Positions 61,921-64,000 of a stretch of DNA of 64,000 nucleotides are shown in pieces. Each line of letters begins with the position of its first letter. Position 1 is the stretch's first letter. Made by a program: the position numbers and the translations under genes. The stretch covers positions 372,001 through 436,000 of the forward strand of contig CAWAEZ010000009.1 of the NCBI GenBank assembly GCA_963781195.1, read 5' to 3'. The notes beneath the pieces were generated by a model. That model was not told the DNA's origin. It did no database searches and was given only the letters and a program-made list of their open reading frames with translations. Source of the stretch: JAJPKK01 sp963781195 (GTDB lineage: Bacteria; Pseudomonadota; Alphaproteobacteria; Rhizobiales; Xanthobacteraceae).

Positions 61921-62595
61921 TCACCGGAGAGAATTGACATAGGCGGCGATCGCGCTGCTCTGCGCCGGGCTCAAGGCCCGCGCGATCGGCGCCATCACCG
62001 CCGACGAATCCTCCCGGCCCTGGGCGCGCTCGCGGCCCCAGTTGGTCAGCTCCTTCATCGTGTAGCTGTAGAGTTGGCCGGCCAGGCGCGGGATGGCGTC
62101 CTGGCCTTTGCCGTCCGGACCGTGACAGGCGGCGCAGGCCGGGACGTTGGCTTCCGGAATGCCCTCCTGGTAGATCCGCCTGCCCTCGCCGACGAGATTC
62201 TGCGGGCCGCCGCCGATGACGCTCGGATTGAGGCCGTGGAAATGCTCGGCCAGCGCCGCGCGCTGGTCCGAGCTCAGCCCGTGGATCCGCGACATGTTGA
62301 TGAAGAGGTCGCGCTCGCGGCTGCGCTCGGCAAAATTGCGTAGCTGATTGACGATGTATTCGGGCGTCTGGCCGGCGAGCCGCGGCATCGTGAGGTAGCC
62401 GTGATAGCCCTGCCCCGAAGGGCCGTGGCAATCCATGCAGTATTCCGCCTTGGATGACCCCGCCCCGCGCTCGACGCCGTGCGGGGCGCCGCGGCGAGCA
62501 TGCGCGGGTTCTGCCGGCGTAACGCGCGCCGCGGCACAGACGGCCGATACGACGATCACCGCCGACATCGCCAACCGTAAGCTGATGACCTTCAT
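61921..62595 (-). CDS. Di-heme cytochrome c (c4-like), paralogue
   Basis: 224 residues. A signal peptide (LAMSAVIVVSAVCAAA) is followed by two haem motifs, CMDCH and CAACH. Candidate axial Met residues are LTMPRLAGQ (first domain) and MAPIARALS (second). It is similar in plan to the downstream cytochrome and probably arose with it by duplication. It lies 80 bp downstream of the outer-membrane barrel gene on the same strand, so cytochromes and barrels are likely made together. Confidence 0.9.
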   Translation of the reverse strand: MKVISLRLAMSAVIVVSAVCAAARVTPAEPAHARRGAPHGVERGAGSSKAEYCMDCHGPSGQGYHGYLTMPRLAGQTPEYIVNQLRNFAERSRERDLFINMSRIHGLSSDQRAALAEHFHGLNPSVIGGGPQNLVGEGRRIYQEGIPEANVPACAACHGPDGKGQDAIPRLAGQLYSYTMKELTNWGRERAQGREDSSAVMAPIARALSPAQSSAIAAYVNSLR

Positions 62596-62675
62596 GTCCG
62601 GCCTCCGCCTCCTTTGCCCGGTCGTATGATTGCCCGACCGCGCCCGATAATGTTTTCGTGTTCTCGGATTCCGAT

Positions 62676-63452
62676 TTATGGGACCGCCCACATGTGGAAA
62701 TTCACGCCGAGCTTGATGGTCTGAACGCTCTGCTGCACGTTCATGACGCCGGAAAATGCATTGATGTTGTCCGTCATCAGCGCGCTGCGCTGGCCGAGGC
62801 CGTAATAGTCGTATTCGACCCGTGCCGACCACACCTGACCGAATGCCCACTCGACGCCGCCGCCGGCAGTCCAGCCGAACCGGTTGTCCAGTCCTTGGAA
62901 ACCGAACGGCGTGCCCAGCATGGTGCCGGTCACGTCGTACTTGCCGCCCTCCCAGGCGCCGCCGGCTCTCACGTAGAACAGCCAGTTGGCCAGGGCGTAT
63001 CCGAACCGCGCGGTCACGCTCGGCAGGAAATCCGTCTTGGCCGTAACGGTGGCGCCGTCGCCGGGAGCGCCCAGCGGCAGCCCGATATTCGTGTTGCCGC
63101 GCAGGTTCCCGCCGGACACGGCGCCCTCCGCGCCGAGCACCCAGGGCGAGTAGCCGAACTGGTAATCGCAGCCCATCTGCCCACCGACCAGGAGCCCGTT
63201 CGGGCTCACGCCGACGGCGGAGGCGGTGGTGGTCGCTCCGGTGCCCAGGATCGAGTCCTGCACCAGCATCACGGGATCGGCGAGGTTCGTCTGGGCAAAG
63301 CCTCCTCCAACATGGGCACCGAGAAAACAGCTCGTCCAGCCGAATGGCGGCAACGGCACCACGGCGACCGGCAGATCGGCCGCGCCGGCAGAGCCGGCGA
63401 GGCCCGACAACGCCGACAGCGCTGCGGCGCCTGCGAGCAGTAGCTTCTTCAT
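62676..63452 (-). CDS. Outer-membrane beta-barrel protein (Omp25/RopB-like)
   Basis: 258 residues. A signal peptide (LLLAGAAALSALSGLAGSAGA) is cleaved before ADLPV. The FGWTSCFLGAHVGGGF start of the mature part is like rhizobial outer-membrane surface proteins. Alternating hydrophobic strands follow (ARFGYALANWLFYVRAGGAW, RFGWTAGGGVEWAFG, WSARVEYDYYGLG), the usual eight-stranded type. It could stabilise the envelope or serve the electron-transfer group beside it. Confidence 0.85.
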   Translation of the reverse strand: MKKLLLAGAAALSALSGLAGSAGAADLPVAVVPLPPFGWTSCFLGAHVGGGFAQTNLADPVMLVQDSILGTGATTTASAVGVSPNGLLVGGQMGCDYQFGYSPWVLGAEGAVSGGNLRGNTNIGLPLGAPGDGATVTAKTDFLPSVTARFGYALANWLFYVRAGGAWEGGKYDVTGTMLGTPFGFQGLDNRFGWTAGGGVEWAFGQVWSARVEYDYYGLGQRSALMTDNINAFSGVMNVQQSVQTIKLGVNFHMWAVP

Positions 63453-63484
63453 GGCCCTTCTCTCCGTAAGCATGCTGACGGCCT

Positions 63485-64000
63485 CTACATGGCCAGCCAG
63501 AGACTGAGGAACAGCGTGTTGTTGCCGCTGGCACCGAGCTTGGTGCCGTCGAACTTTTCGTAGACGATGTAATCGAGCGCGATGCGCGCATTGAACCACG
63601 CCCAACCCGGCGCCGGACTCACGCCGAACGGGATATAGGCGAGCTCGGCCATCCAGCCGTTGCTGTTCGGGCTGATGCCGCTCGCCAGCCCTCCGTACAG
63701 AATCGGGTCGGGCGTGCCCTCGATGTCGAAATACTGGGCGGTGAGCACGAACCGATTGTCGCCGCCCAACGCCAGCGAAGTCTGCAGGCGAAGCGAGCCG
63801 AGCTCGTTATTCTGATTGGCGGAGAAACCATTCGCGAAGCTTGCGGCGAGGTTTTGATATTCGCGAATATAGCTGCCGCGCAGTGTGAACCAATAGTTGC
63901 CGCCCTGATATTGATACTGGGTGTCAAATCCGACATCGGTATACTTGTCGGTCTGCGGCACCACGGCGGTGGTGCCCAGCGCGAACGAGGAATCGACCCA
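63485..64000 (-). CDS. Outer-membrane porin-like barrel, C-terminal part only
   Basis: The last 171 residues of a barrel whose start lies beyond the right edge. Paired strands are DVGFDTQYQYQGGNYWFTLRG, YIREYQNLAASFANG, RLQTSLALGGDNRFVLTAQYF and WMAELAYIPFG. The end NTLFLSLWLAM has an aromatic/hydrophobic terminal strand. From memory, this pattern matches the large porins found next to multi-haem or c-type cytochromes, often labelled cytochrome C or hypothetical. The identity is an inference until the full gene is seen. Confidence 0.7.
   Translation of the reverse strand, partial: WVDSSFALGTTAVVPQTDKYTDVGFDTQYQYQGGNYWFTLRGSYIREYQNLAASFANGFSANQNNELGSLRLQTSLALGGDNRFVLTAQYFDIEGTPDPILYGGLASGISPNSNGWMAELAYIPFGVSPAPGWAWFNARIALDYIVYEKFDGTKLGASGNNTLFLSLWLAM

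Overview
The window is a GC-rich stretch from an alphaproteobacterium, most likely a soil or freshwater member of the Hyphomicrobiales (Bradyrhizobium/Rhodoplanes/Pseudolabrys-like). This rests on gene content rather than a marker gene: a RegB/RegA redox pair, an MmcB-type repair protein, intracellular PHB depolymerase, a protocatechuate 4,5-cleavage (lig) operon, several orphan periplasmic binding proteins, and REP-like intergenic palindromes. I see no rRNA, tRNA, CRISPR array, prophage or insertion sequence.

Left region (1-13.9 kb, all minus strand). This reads as one long aromatic-acid module. In transcription order it holds pcaF (thiolase), ligI (2-pyrone-4,6-dicarboxylate hydrolase), ligA, ligB and ligC (protocatechuate 4,5-dioxygenase and the semialdehyde dehydrogenase), and livK. 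A cluster of palindromic repeats follows, then livHMGF (branched-chain-type ABC importer), two tandem MetE-like zinc methyltransferases, a CaiB-type CoA-transferase and the start of a carboxymuconolactone-decarboxylase-like gene. The ABC importer probably takes up an aromatic acid. LigAB, LigC and LigI take protocatechuate as far as 4-oxalomesaconate. Three genes here (both MetE-like copies and ligI) each carry one apparent extra base. LigA and LigB both end in long Lys/Arg/Ala/Pro tails.

Middle region (14-43.9 kb). This is mostly housekeeping and envelope genes: galU, a lytic transglycosylase, an SGNH/DUF459 protein, a polytopic membrane protein, mutS, another membrane protein, an OsmC-like protein and glnD. 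An RND efflux pump with its adaptor lies divergent from a two-component system, followed by a class A penicillin-binding protein, a YgjP-like metallopeptidase, phaZ, an ABC-2 exporter and regB-regA.

Right region (44-64 kb). This is more accessory. It has a Gly/His/Met-rich secreted protein, mmcB, an orphan binding protein, a second CaiB CoA-transferase, a secreted metallo-beta-lactamase-fold protein, an FkbM methyltransferase and a repeat-rich surface protein. Two LuxR-type regulators (one with a degenerate receiver) and a short AraC regulator follow. Next comes a second aromatic-type cluster: a TctC-like binding protein, an intradiol dioxygenase, a third MetE-like protein and an NMT1-like binding protein without a signal peptide. 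The right edge has two paralogous di-heme cytochromes c, an outer-membrane barrel and the C-terminus of a second barrel, which may be part of a porin-cytochrome electron conduit.

The most interesting signals are the repeated pairing of ring-cleavage dioxygenase, binding protein and MetE-like enzyme in two separate clusters; the histone-H1-like tails on both LigA and LigB; and the cytochrome/barrel group cut by the right edge.
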